From: Ruminococcus sp.
GTDB taxonomy: Bacteria; Bacillota; Clostridia; Oscillospirales; Ruminococcaceae
Assembly (NCBI GenBank): GCA_021199375.1
Contig: JAJQIB010000032.1
Location: 44,060 to 108,059, forward strand
Length of the DNA stretch: 64,000 nucleotides
Direction of reading: 5' to 3'
The notes beneath the pieces are model-generated. The model made no database searches. It was given only the letters and a program-made list of their open reading frames with translations, and was not told where the DNA came from. Positions within the stretch are counted from its first letter, which is position 1; every line of letters starts with the position of its first letter. This document shows, in pieces, positions 51,775 to 60,608 of the stretch. A program made the position numbers and the translations under genes.

Positions 51775-54125
51775 TTTTTATCACACCCTTTTAAAATTAC
51801 AGCTGTATACGTGCCACACGCTCCATAGGAAATCACCAGCAGTGTATTTAGCGTGTCCGCTTTAATTTCACCACAGTTACGTGTTTTTACATTCTCTCCC
51901 ATTTCCCCTGATAAAATAAGTGCGCCATACACAGCACTAAGCGTTGCCGTAGCCGCTCTTCCCTCACCAACGATATCATGAATATTTATAAGCGGCAGGC
52001 TGTCCGCTCTTTTTGCAAAAACATCTTTAAGAGCCATTCGCTCGGTATCGCAAGCCTTATTAAGTCCATCATCAAATCCAATGACTGCATCTATGTCTGT
52101 CGCAGATATTTTTGCATCAAGGAATGCAAAATTTATTGCCTTCACAAGTGCCTCTTTCGACTTAGGCAAATGCTCAAAATCCGTTGGTTCACACGCCATA
52201 CCATATCCCAGCACTTGAGCATAGGTAAAAGCTCCTCGCTCATTAACCTGACTTTCGCTTTCCAAAACTATGGTAGTACTACCGTCTGACAGATGAAAGC
52301 CTTCATTAAAATAGCCCATCTTTTCATAAAGCTCAGTGACGATTTCACTGTTTTCATCATTACCCGTTGCCAAAACAGCTTTTGCATGTCCGCTGCGCAA
52401 AATATTAACTGCATACGCTAGACTTGCAAGACCCGACTGTATTCCGTTTGTAAGCGTGACATTGTATCCCTGAATTCCCGAACAAATTGAAAGATAACCA
52501 CCTGCCGCATTGTAAACTGTGTTTGGAAACTTAAAAGCACTACCGCCTGCTGTTCCTTTATTTAATATATCCTGCTGATAGCTGCATATGGTAGAAATAG
52601 GTCCGTCACAGGTTCCGACAACTATTCCAATATCAAAAGCATTGTCTTGCGTTACAGTAAGATCTGCATCCTTTAACGCTTTCATTCCCGAAACCGCTTG
52701 AAGAGAGCTAAATCTATCAAGCTTTCTATAAAATGACATCTTTAACCCACATTCATCAAAATCCTTACGTCCAACTTCACTTTGAACACTCGGCTTATCC
52801 AGCGAAGCTCCCTCATTTACTCGACTTACAAATTCGCTTTTATCGTTGCCCAAGGGTGAAACGATACCCACACCTGTAATAAAAATACGCTCATTAGTTT
52901 TCGGTTCTACTACATTACCGCTTTTCTTAGAAAATATTATGCTTGCATTATTTCCGCCAAACGCAAAGGAATTACTCATGACGGATGTCATTTCCTTTTT
53001 TCTTGCATTATTAGGACAAAAGTCAATCTGTCCCGCACGCTCCTTAAGTGATGTCAAATCCTCTTCACTATAACCAATTGTCGGAGGAATAATCCCTTCA
53101 GTTAATGCTTTAATTGAAAGAACCGCTTCAATAGCGCCAGCCGCTCCGAGGCAGTGTCCTACCATAGACTTTGTAGAGGATACGCAAAGGTCTTCGTTCT
53201 CACTGTCAAAAATTGTATGTAACGATAAAAATTCAGCATCATCATTTTTTGCCGTTCCGGTTCCATGTGCATTTACATAATCAATTTCCGATGCATCTAG
53301 CCCTGAATTTTCAAGGCTCCGACGAATCGAATACATCTGTCCCTTTCCATCCGGTCTTGGTGTTGTAATATGATACGCATCACTGCTTATACCCGAGCCT
53401 AATACCTCACAATAAATTTTCGCTTTGCGTTTCATTGCATGTTCGTAGGACTCGATAATAACCGCACCAGCACCCTCACCGAGCGTGATACCATTACAAT
53501 GATTAAAAGGCGAGCATGGATTTTCATCCAGCGCATGAAGCGAAAGAAATCCCGCAAATGGAAGTGACGCAAAAGCATCCGTTCCGCCTGCAATTACAAC
53601 ATCCGCTTTACCGGCACGAATAAGATCACAAGCGTAAGCAATGCTTATAGTTCCAGCGGCGCAAGCGTTTGCGATGTTTGTAACAACTCCACCTGCATGA
53701 TATGCTTTTGCCACATGATTTGCAATAGCTGAAATTGGGATTTTCGTAACATCCTCTGCAGGCTTTTCATTTTCATAGTAGTGCTGTGCCGCACTAACTC
53801 CGCCAACGCAGCTTCCCATAATTACGCTAAGGCGATTTGAATCGTCAAAATCATTCAGCCCTGCATCACCGAGCGCCTCGCCTGAGGCTTTGACGCACAG
53901 CTTAACACAGCGATCCATTTTTTGTGAGTCAGGTATTTCATCTAACGAATCATCCTTCACCTCAGCCGCCAGATTTGCATAGCAGTTCGTTGTGTCCACC
54001 GTTGTAGCCTTAGAAATTCCGCTCACTCCGTCAACTGCGTTTTTAAAGCATTCATCTACGTTGCTTCCGATAGCACTAATAAGTCCTAGCCCTGTAACAA
54101 CGCATCTATTTTTGTTGTCTGTCAT
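51771..54125 (-). CDS. Fused ketosynthase/chain-length-factor-like protein (KS-CLF)
   Basis: A 784-residue protein with two thiolase-fold ketosynthase domains in one chain. The first (about 1-405) is complete: Cys155 in NIANACAAGT, His287 in VNAHGTGT and His324 in MVGHCLGAAG. The second (about 415-784) keeps the fold (FITGVGIVSPLG, LASLAYAVNILRSGHA, SDGSTTIVLESE) but Ile562 replaces the catalytic Cys (LTNGIQSGL), and the two His positions read FDDGLN and VGEGRA. This is the KSalpha/KSbeta pairing of type II polyketide and aryl-polyene systems, here fused. It should extend ACP-bound acyl chains with malonyl units, the dead half setting chain length. It follows the ACP gene after a terminator-like hairpin. 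Confidence 0.88.
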   Translation of the reverse strand: MTDNKNRCVVTGLGLISAIGSNVDECFKNAVDGVSGISKATTVDTTNCYANLAAEVKDDSLDEIPDSQKMDRCVKLCVKASGEALGDAGLNDFDDSNRLSVIMGSCVGGVSAAQHYYENEKPAEDVTKIPISAIANHVAKAYHAGGVVTNIANACAAGTISIAYACDLIRAGKADVVIAGGTDAFASLPFAGFLSLHALDENPCSPFNHCNGITLGEGAGAVIIESYEHAMKRKAKIYCEVLGSGISSDAYHITTPRPDGKGQMYSIRRSLENSGLDASEIDYVNAHGTGTAKNDDAEFLSLHTIFDSENEDLCVSSTKSMVGHCLGAAGAIEAVLSIKALTEGIIPPTIGYSEEDLTSLKERAGQIDFCPNNARKKEMTSVMSNSFAFGGNNASIIFSKKSGNVVEPKTNERIFITGVGIVSPLGNDKSEFVSRVNEGASLDKPSVQSEVGRKDFDECGLKMSFYRKLDRFSSLQAVSGMKALKDADLTVTQDNAFDIGIVVGTCDGPISTICSYQQDILNKGTAGGSAFKFPNTVYNAAGGYLSICSGIQGYNVTLTNGIQSGLASLAYAVNILRSGHAKAVLATGNDENSEIVTELYEKMGYFNEGFHLSDGSTTIVLESESQVNERGAFTYAQVLGYGMACEPTDFEHLPKSKEALVKAINFAFLDAKISATDIDAVIGFDDGLNKACDTERMALKDVFAKRADSLPLINIHDIVGEGRAATATLSAVYGALILSGEMGENVKTRNCGEIKADTLNTLLVISYGACGTYTAVILKGCDKK

Positions 54126-54148
54126 AGTTTATTTCCTTTCCGTTTTGT

Positions 54149-54184
54149 AAAAAAGGCGGCACCTTAAACTCAAGTAATGCCGCC
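54149..54184 (-). terminator. Internal terminator between the ACP and KS-CLF genes
   Basis: On the minus strand GGCGGCA (54184-54178) pairs with TGCCGCC (54161-54155) around a 16-base loop and is followed by six Ts. No promoter fits between it and the KS-CLF start, so read-through must feed the later genes, leaving more ACP than synthase message. Confidence 0.8.
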
Positions 54185-54204
54185 CCTTCCCCTTTTTGAG
54201 ATAA

Positions 54205-54450
54205 TTAATTCAAATGCTCTGCAACGAAAGCTGTAAGCGTTTTGACATTATAAAACGGCTCTTTTCCAACACCTGTCATAGAAACGCCAAACTCCTCATC
54301 AATAGCCGCAATGATTTCAAGCGAGTCTATCGAATCGAGCTCCAAGCCACCCACAAAAAGCGGAATTTCATCAGTAAGCTCCTCAGGATCTATCCCAAGC
54401 CTTTGACAAAGCATCTCCTTAATCTTTTCAGAAATTTCATTTTCGTTCAT
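54205..54450 (-). CDS. Acyl carrier protein
   Basis: An 81-residue acidic four-helix carrier. Ser40 in LELDSIDSLEII is the phosphopantetheine site (family DSLD/E-type motif). It differs enough from a housekeeping AcpP (for example GVSMTGVGKEPFYNV) to suggest a dedicated carrier for this cluster. It lies between the PlsC-like acyltransferase and the KS-CLF genes. AAAGGA precedes its ATG. Confidence 0.9.
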   Translation of the reverse strand: MNENEISEKIKEMLCQRLGIDPEELTDEIPLFVGGLELDSIDSLEIIAAIDEEFGVSMTGVGKEPFYNVKTLTAFVAEHLN

Positions 54451-54472
54451 CTAATCAAATCCTTTCTTTTAG

Positions 54473-55114
54473 TTAATGTGATTTACTTTCTTTAAGGTTA
54501 AAAACCTCCTTGCTGCACTGCTCACTAGCCTCTTTTAAAATAACAGACAGCCTTCCCTTTGAGGAAAAATCAAGATTGATTGGACTTCCAATCACAAGCT
54601 TTTGCCTATGAAGCAGCTTATAATCCCCAACAATCGCCATTGGTATAACAGGAGCATCCAAATGCTTTACAGGCAATAAAAATCCCGAATGAAACGGCTT
54701 AGGCACTCCATCCTTTTCAAGCTCCCCTTCAGGAAAAATCATTACATTCCTTCCCTTTTTGAGCATTGCCTCTGTCTGAACCAACCAGTCGCTATCCTGC
54801 CTTCGCAAATCAATTGGAATGTATCTTAAATGACTAAACAAAGGCTTTAGAAACTTTTTATTGTACCATTTGCTTGTAACCAAAACGTATACCTTTTGAA
54901 ATGGAAGCATTATCGGTACAAAAAAGCCATCCTTATGACTTACATGATTGGCAATCAAAACTGCGCCTTTACGCATCGCCGCCTTAGCACTCGGATCGGT
55001 ATACTCGACATGTCCTAAGTAACGCAAACGCATAATAAAGCCAACCACATAAAACACCATTTGCATGAGAGCATCAAGAAAAATACCGCCAGCTCTTTTC
55101 ATTTTCTTTTTCAT
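54473..55114 (-). CDS. 1-acyl-glycerol-3-phosphate acyltransferase-like protein (PlsC family)
   Basis: A 213-residue membrane-associated acyltransferase. One N-terminal hydrophobic segment (about 13-30), then the HX4D motif (His57, Asp62, in NHVSHKDGFF), IPIDLRRQDSDW, FPEGELEKDG (block III) and VIPMAIVGDY. It would move an acyl group from ACP to a glycerophosphate or other hydroxyl acceptor. Location next to the cluster's ACP suggests it offloads the cluster product onto a lipid. It overlaps the patatin gene by 4 bases. Confidence 0.85.
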   Translation of the reverse strand: MKKKMKRAGGIFLDALMQMVFYVVGFIMRLRYLGHVEYTDPSAKAAMRKGAVLIANHVSHKDGFFVPIMLPFQKVYVLVTSKWYNKKFLKPLFSHLRYIPIDLRRQDSDWLVQTEAMLKKGRNVMIFPEGELEKDGVPKPFHSGFLLPVKHLDAPVIPMAIVGDYKLLHRQKLVIGSPINLDFSSKGRLSVILKEASEQCSKEVFNLKESKSH

Positions 55115-55968
55115 GACGCCTGCATAAAGTCACAAAGCTTGTCTAAACGCTTCTCCATGACCTGCTTGCCGTGATTATAATACGCCTCTACCTTTTGCTC
55201 ATCCTTTTCAAAATGTCCTATTCCCATATTCTCTGGACGAATTACATACGCTTTTCCCGAATGCGCATAGCCTTTTAGGCTTTCCATTTGTTTTTCATAC
55301 GTTTCCTTACGATTTACCATCGAATCCACAAGCTTAGGATACCTTGATCGATAGCTAAGGTTTAAAATCGGGCGTAGATGAGAATAATCTGTTGGCGGTT
55401 CTTTTTCATATCTTCTTGTAAGCACAACCACAGCCTTGTCGCACTTGTTTTCTAAAGCATACTTAACAGGCACCGAATCTGACAAGCTTCCATCGAGATA
55501 CTCACGAGAATCAATTTTCACAGGCTTACACAAAATCGGCACTGAGCAAGTAGCCCTTGTAAGTGTAAGCAGCCTTTTTTTGGATCCATTTGCACCTAAA
55601 TATGCAGCCTTGCCTGTTTCACAGTCGGTCAAAACAAACTCACACTCCATATTTGAAGAGAAAAACCTATCAAAATCAAATGGCATCTGCTGATAATAAT
55701 AATCATTGACAAGGGCTTGTGTATCAAGCAGCTTCTTACTTTGTATCATTTGCTTAACGCCATAACACGAATGAATACCTTTATCGGTGATGAGCTGTTT
55801 GATTTTTCCATTTTGCCCTGAAACAAAGCTTGTAGCATTTCCCGCACCCGCTGAAACACCTATTACATACTCAAATGAAATATTTTTCTCTTGTAAATAA
55901 TCAAGCACTCCTGCCGTGAATATTCCCCGATAGGCTCCGCCCTCCAATACCAAACCTATTCTGCTCAT
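55111..55968 (-). CDS. Patatin-like phospholipase (RssA-type)
   Basis: A 285-residue serine hydrolase. The oxyanion motif GLVLEGGAYRGIFTAGVLD opens the protein, Ser39 lies in GVSAGAGNA, and the catalytic Asp is in YLDGSLSDSVP (about residue 157). No signal peptide, so it acts in the cytoplasm or on the inner membrane face, cleaving acyl groups from lipids. First gene of the cluster, GGAG before its ATG. The upstream stretch to 56214 shows no consensus promoter on this strand; only a -10-like TAAAAT near 56075 is seen. Confidence 0.88.
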   Translation of the reverse strand: MSRIGLVLEGGAYRGIFTAGVLDYLQEKNISFEYVIGVSAGAGNATSFVSGQNGKIKQLITDKGIHSCYGVKQMIQSKKLLDTQALVNDYYYQQMPFDFDRFFSSNMECEFVLTDCETGKAAYLGANGSKKRLLTLTRATCSVPILCKPVKIDSREYLDGSLSDSVPVKYALENKCDKAVVVLTRRYEKEPPTDYSHLRPILNLSYRSRYPKLVDSMVNRKETYEKQMESLKGYAHSGKAYVIRPENMGIGHFEKDEQKVEAYYNHGKQVMEKRLDKLCDFMQAS

Positions 55969-56214
55969 GTTTTTTCACTCCATCTTTACATGAACGCCTA
56001 GCCCTAATAACAAGGGCAAAGCGTAATGTCGAAATATATCTAATTTTGTTCTACAAGCATTATTTTATCATACGTTTCTAAACTCAAAATAAACTGACTT
56101 AGTCTTTTTACAAGAATTTTAAAAGAGAGCATACTGAATACATTAGTTTATATTCAATTCATATTTTGATGCTATTCTTGATTTAGAATAATTTTTGTGA
56201 GGAGAATTAAGATT

Positions 56215-56889
56215 ATGTTTCATATTTTAGTTGTAGACGATGACAAGCATACCAGAATGCTAATAAAAGCAATTTTAGAAAACGCAAGCTATACAGTAAC
56301 TACCGCTAATAATGGACGAGAAGCACTCGATGTACTAGATCTAACGCATATAGATCTTGTCGTGCTCGATATCATGATGCCTAAAATGGATGGATATGAA
56401 TTTACAAAAACTCTCCGTCAGGCAAATAGTACGCTGCCTATTTTAATGGTTACTGCTAAAATTTTGCCCGCTGACGAAAAGCAAGGCTTTCTTGTAGGAA
56501 CAGATGATTATATCACAAAACCAATAGATGAGGATAAGCTATTATTTCGCATAAAGGCTCTGCTTCGTCGAGCTCAAATTGTAAACGAACAAAAAATAGT
56601 CATCGGCGATGTCACACTTGACTACAATTCACTGACAGTATCAAGAAAAAATGAGGTGCAGCAGCTCCCACAAAAGGAATTTTTACTTCTCTATAAGCTT
56701 CTATCATATCCCGGAAAAATCTTCACAAGAATACAGCTCATGGACGAAATCTGGGGACTTGATACCGAAACCGGATGGGAAACTGTGACGGTGCATATCG
56801 GACGATTGAGAAATAGATTTAAAAGCTGGGATGAGTTTGAAATAGAAACTGTGCGAGGACTAGGATACAAGGCGGTAAAAAAGGTATGA
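56215..56889 (+). CDS. Response regulator, OmpR/PhoB family
   Basis: A 224-residue two-component regulator. Receiver domain with phosphorylated Asp52 in VVLDIMMPKMDG, acidic DDD at 8-10 and Lys near 103 in DYITKPID. A C-terminal winged-helix DNA-binding domain starts near 125 (IGDVTLDYNSLTV, then TVHIGRLRNRF). The ATG at 56215 has GAGGAG upstream; a GTG 18 bases earlier is inside that site. It overlaps the kinase gene by 4 bases. Being divergent from the acyl-synthesis cluster, it may regulate it, which is inference. Confidence 0.92.
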   Translation: MFHILVVDDDKHTRMLIKAILENASYTVTTANNGREALDVLDLTHIDLVVLDIMMPKMDGYEFTKTLRQANSTLPILMVTAKILPADEKQGFLVGTDDYITKPIDEDKLLFRIKALLRRAQIVNEQKIVIGDVTLDYNSLTVSRKNEVQQLPQKEFLLLYKLLSYPGKIFTRIQLMDEIWGLDTETGWETVTVHIGRLRNRFKSWDEFEIETVRGLGYKAVKKV

Positions 56890-57962
56890 AGCAGGTAAAA
56901 AAAGAGGAACATAAACAGCGAATCTCACTAGTGCTTTTGATAAGCCTATTTGTTTTTGCAATAATTGTTGTCGCAGTACTGCTTGCAATTGCAATTTTGT
57001 GTATACTTTTGTACTTTGATGTTATTACATCTGTTGATGATACATTAAACTTTGGCGACACATTCTTTTTGGTAGTAATAATTAGTGCTATAATCGGATT
57101 TTTTCTAACATTTTTTACAAGTAAAATTTCCTTAAAACCTGTAAATCAGATTATCAATAAGCTAGAGCAGCTAGCAAAAGGAAATTTTAAAGTCAGAATA
57201 AGATTCAGCGGACCATTTTCAGTAAATCCCGCTTTTAAAGAGGTAGAGCAAAGCTTTAATACGACAGCTCAGGAGCTCGAACACACCGAAATGTTAAGAA
57301 GCGACTTTATAAACAACTTCTCTCACGAATTTAAAACACCGATTGTATCTATTGCTGGCTTTGCAAAGCTCCTTCGAGTAGGAAATCTTGACAATGATGA
57401 AACGGAGAATTATCTCAAAATAATCGAAGAGGAATCCTTGAGATTGTCGTATATGGCAAATAATGTACTGAATTTAACAAGGGTTGAAAATCAAACGATA
57501 CTTACAAATGTCACACGCTATAATCTATCAGAGCAGATACGTTCGAGCATTCTGGTTTTAACAGATATGTGGACTCAAAAGGAGCTAGAGCTAAATATCG
57601 AATTTGATGAATACATGATAGAGGCTAATAAGGAGCTTTTAGAGCAGACGTGGCTAAATTTACTTAACAACGCAATAAAATTTTCAGACCAAGGTGGTAC
57701 CATTACCGTAACAATTTCTGAGGACAATAACGACATTATCGTTTCTATATCAAACCAAGGACAAACCATTCCGGAAGAAAGTATGGATAAAATCTTTAAT
57801 AAGTTCTATCAGGCGGATGAATCGCATGCTGAGGAAGGAAACGGAATCGGACTAGCTATTGTGAAAAAGGTTGTAGATTTGCATAACGGTCAGGTTTGGG
57901 CACAAAACAAAAATGGCACAACTACGCTTTCAGTAGCTTTGCCAAAGAGAAACGAAGGGTGA
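56886..57962 (+). CDS. Sensor histidine kinase
   Basis: A 358-residue membrane kinase. Two N-terminal membrane segments (about 14-44 and 60-80) enclose a short outside loop of under 20 residues, typical of kinases that sense the membrane or cell envelope. A HAMP domain follows, then HisKA with His147 in NNFSHEFKTPI, and HATPase with NLLNNAIKFS, ISNQGQTIP and GNGIGLAIVKKV. Partner of the regulator it overlaps. Signal unknown. Confidence 0.92.
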   Translation: MKQVKKEEHKQRISLVLLISLFVFAIIVVAVLLAIAILCILLYFDVITSVDDTLNFGDTFFLVVIISAIIGFFLTFFTSKISLKPVNQIINKLEQLAKGNFKVRIRFSGPFSVNPAFKEVEQSFNTTAQELEHTEMLRSDFINNFSHEFKTPIVSIAGFAKLLRVGNLDNDETENYLKIIEEESLRLSYMANNVLNLTRVENQTILTNVTRYNLSEQIRSSILVLTDMWTQKELELNIEFDEYMIEANKELLEQTWLNLLNNAIKFSDQGGTITVTISEDNNDIIVSISNQGQTIPEESMDKIFNKFYQADESHAEEGNGIGLAIVKKVVDLHNGQVWAQNKNGTTTLSVALPKRNEG

Positions 57963-58016
57963 GCAAACAAAAACATATTCATTGTAAAAGTTTACACAAT
58001 TTTTGACTATCCTTGG

Positions 58017-58045
58017 TTGACGAAAATATGATTATGGTGTATAAT
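58017..58045 (+). promoter_or_regulatory. Promoter of pyk
   Basis: TTGACG (58017-58022), 17 bases, TATAAT (58040-58045). Transcription would start near 58052, giving a leader of about 235 bases. Confidence 0.82.
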
Positions 58046-58051
58046 GAATAC

Positions 58052-58256
58052 ATGATGTCCCCCACCTCTTAGGTGGAGGTCCATCCAGTCTTTCAGTGGG
58101 GTTTTAAAACTAATCCCCACTGAAATCCAGGGGAGCCTGGCGGCTCCTAATGCTTTCTTGTTGCCGTGCTTTAGCAAAGGCGGCTGTCAGCTCACTGAGA
58201 TTGGCACGAACAAGTTCGTACAACAAGCATATCTCGCTTTGCTCCGCTTTAAATAA
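58052..58256 (+). ncRNA. Long structured 5' leader of pyk
   Basis: At least three strong local hairpins: CCACCT/AGGTGG (58062-58076), an 11-base perfect stem TTTCAGTGGGG/CCCCACTGAAA (58091-58125) and GGAGCC/GGCTCC (58132-58147). A distal pair CTTGTTG (58157-58163) with CAACAAG (58221-58227) and CGTGC with GCACG could close a branched fold around 58157-58227. No U-run terminator is seen. I recognise no riboswitch family. It could be a regulatory leader, an independent small RNA, or the remains of a mobile element (for example IS200/IS605-like ends) just downstream of the promoter. Confidence 0.55.
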
Positions 58257-58285
58257 TCATAGTCAATACGAAAGGAATGATAACT

Positions 58286-59713
58286 TTGAGAAAAACTAAA
58301 ATTGTATGCACGGTAGGTCCCGCTACTGAAAGCGAGGATATTCTGCGTGAGCTTATGAAACCCGGTATGGATGTGGCTCGCTTTAACTTCTCACACTGTA
58401 ATTACGAGGTTGATGAAAAAAGATTTCATACTATAAGAAAAATTTCTGACGAGCTGGGACTTCATGTTGCAACTATGCTCGATACTAAGGGCCCTGAAAT
58501 TCGTTTGCGCGAGTTTGAAAATGGAGCTGTTGAGGTTGAGGATGGCGCTGAGTTTACTCTTACCACACGTGAGGTGGTCGGAAATGAAAGTATTTGCTCA
58601 GTAAGCTTTGAGAATCTTCCTAAGGATGTATCTGCAGGCACACGCATTCTTATAAACGATGGACTTATCGAGCTTAGGGTAAAATCCGTTGACGCACAGG
58701 ATGTAGTTTGTGAGGTAGTTCATGGCGGTGAAATTAAAGATCACAAGGGTATAAATGTTCCAGGAGTTAAGCTTTCTATGCCATACATTTCAGATGCGGA
58801 CATGAACGATCTACAGTTTGGTGCAAAGCTCGGATTCGACTTTATCGCAGCATCATTTGTACGTTCAGGCGCAGATGTTATTTATTTGCGTAAATTCACT
58901 CAGGCTCTTGGCTGGACAAATGTCAGAATCATTGCTAAAATTGAAAACAGTGAGGGCGTTGAGAATATTGATGAGATTTTGGATGCGGCAGACGGAATTA
59001 TGGTAGCAAGAGGCGATATGGGAGTTGAAATACCCTTCGAGCAGATTCCTGCTATACAAAAATCGCTTATCCACAAGGCTTACAACATGGGTAAGCAGGT
59101 AATAACCGCTACACAAATGCTGGAGTCTATGATTACAAACCCACGTCCGACACGAGCGGAGATTACCGACGTTGCAAACGCTATATATGACGGAACCTCA
59201 GCTATTATGCTATCAGGTGAAACAGCAGCCGGTCACTACCCAATTGAAGCGGTTAAGACCATGGCTCTCATCGCCGAAACGACTGAGAAAAATACCAACT
59301 ACAAGAAGCTGTTTGAGATGCGCTCTCTCGATGAAGAATACCTATCACATGAGGTAACTGAGGCAATCTCTCACGCAACTGTTACCACGGCTCATGATCT
59401 TAACGCCGCTGCAATAATTACAGTTACCAAAGGCGGAACCACAGCCAGAAGACTCTCAAAATTCCGTCCCGAATGCCCGATTATTTCGCTTACACCAAAC
59501 GAGGTCACAGCTAGACAGATGAATATGTCGTGGGGACTTGTACCCGGAATTGTTGAGGAGCAGTCAGACACCGACAAGCTAATAAATACAGCTATTGAAA
59601 AATCTCTTGCAATGGGACTGCTTAAGCACGGAGATCTTGTTGTAGTTACAGCAGGTGTACCTCTTGGAGTGAGCGGAAACACTAATATGATGAGAGTTGA
59701 AACGGTCAAGTAA
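58286..59713 (+). CDS. pyk: Pyruvate kinase
   Basis: A 475-residue enzyme making pyruvate and ATP from phosphoenolpyruvate and ADP. Starts RKTKIVCTVGPATES, has DTKGPEIRLR, RIIAKIENSEG (catalytic Lys) and NPRPTRAEITDVANA, and the regulatory C-terminal domain; the extra PEP-utiliser domain of Bacillus Pyk is absent. The start is placed at TTG 58286 because AAAGGA lies nine bases upstream and the next residues match the family; an ATG at 58277 directly abuts the ribosome site. Own promoter and long leader. Confidence 0.95.
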   Translation: MRKTKIVCTVGPATESEDILRELMKPGMDVARFNFSHCNYEVDEKRFHTIRKISDELGLHVATMLDTKGPEIRLREFENGAVEVEDGAEFTLTTREVVGNESICSVSFENLPKDVSAGTRILINDGLIELRVKSVDAQDVVCEVVHGGEIKDHKGINVPGVKLSMPYISDADMNDLQFGAKLGFDFIAASFVRSGADVIYLRKFTQALGWTNVRIIAKIENSEGVENIDEILDAADGIMVARGDMGVEIPFEQIPAIQKSLIHKAYNMGKQVITATQMLESMITNPRPTRAEITDVANAIYDGTSAIMLSGETAAGHYPIEAVKTMALIAETTEKNTNYKKLFEMRSLDEEYLSHEVTEAISHATVTTAHDLNAAAIITVTKGGTTARRLSKFRPECPIISLTPNEVTARQMNMSWGLVPGIVEEQSDTDKLINTAIEKSLAMGLLKHGDLVVVTAGVPLGVSGNTNMMRVETVK

Positions 59714-59739
59714 TCTTTTTACGGAAGGAGCTCTTTAGC

Positions 59740-60555
59740 TTGAAAAAAGCGGCATTACTGTTTTTTAGAAGCTTTATTTTCGCAGTAGCGGTCACGCAGC
59801 TGCTGCTATTTTTGGGAGATTTGTTCGAGCTTACGTTTGTGAGATATCGCATAACATCATCTGTAATTTATCTTGTTTGCCTTGTCTTTGCATCGTTCCT
59901 TCAGCTCTTTTTGTGGCGTACGCCAAAGCTTCCCGAAAAAAGACTCTGCAAAATACTCACCGACAAAGGCTACACTCCTGAGTTTTATCGTATAATGCTT
60001 GATTGGGTCAACAGGTGTGAAAAGAAGGGTATCGGTGACGGTGCAAGGCTTTCATATGCAGAAACGCTTATTGATGGCGGTCATTACGATAAGGGATTAG
60101 CCGAGCTTGAGCAAATTACCTTTTCAAATCTTGAATTTACCCAAAAACAGATATATTTTAACACCTGCCTATATGCCGCTATTCTATGTGGCGACAAGAC
60201 AAATGCAGATAGAGTATACCTAGAAGCACAGCCCTGGTTGGAAAACGTAAAAAAACGCAGCCTTAAAGCATCGGTTTATCACACGCTTGGCTGCTATGAA
60301 TACTCCTGCTCAAATATAGAAGGAGCAATAGATTTTTTCATGAAGTCACTAAAAAAGGCGACCACCACAGATGTAACCTGTGAGGATAATCTTGCCCTTG
60401 TAGCCTGCTACCTTGAAACCGATTGTCCTATGCTTGCAAAGGCAGCAGCAGAGGAAGCGGCTGACTATGCGCTCACTCTACCGCTTAAACAAAAGGTGGA
60501 TAAAGCAAAAGCACTAGTTGAGAAGGACTTTAGGAACAGACGAGGGGCAGCCTAA
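59740..60555 (+). CDS. Membrane protein with TPR-like region
   Basis: A 271-residue protein with a TTG start nine bases after GGAAGGAG. Two N-terminal membrane segments (about 7-27 and 40-60) followed by about 200 helical residues with TPR-like periodicity: LSYAETLIDGGHYDKGLAEL, IYFNTCLYAAILCGDKTNAD, SVYHTLGCYEYSCSNIEGA, each near 35 residues. No catalytic motif. It lies 26 bases after pyk and probably shares its transcript. Likely a protein-protein interaction partner at the membrane; role unknown. Confidence 0.75.
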   Translation: MKKAALLFFRSFIFAVAVTQLLLFLGDLFELTFVRYRITSSVIYLVCLVFASFLQLFLWRTPKLPEKRLCKILTDKGYTPEFYRIMLDWVNRCEKKGIGDGARLSYAETLIDGGHYDKGLAELEQITFSNLEFTQKQIYFNTCLYAAILCGDKTNADRVYLEAQPWLENVKKRSLKASVYHTLGCYEYSCSNIEGAIDFFMKSLKKATTTDVTCEDNLALVACYLETDCPMLAKAAAEEAADYALTLPLKQKVDKAKALVEKDFRNRRGAA

Positions 60556-60608
60556 TAAATTTGAAAAAATGATATATTGATCCATCATTCTTACCAAAAA
60601 GAGTAAAA

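Noticed and set aside
54205..54450. ACP as the housekeeping acpP
   Set aside because: Its setting inside the KS-CLF operon and divergent sequence favour a dedicated carrier, though this is not proven.
58052..58256. 6S RNA, SRP RNA or tmRNA in the pyk leader
   Set aside because: The ends do not pair into the 6S rod, and the conserved SRP tetraloop and tmRNA tRNA-like ends are absent.
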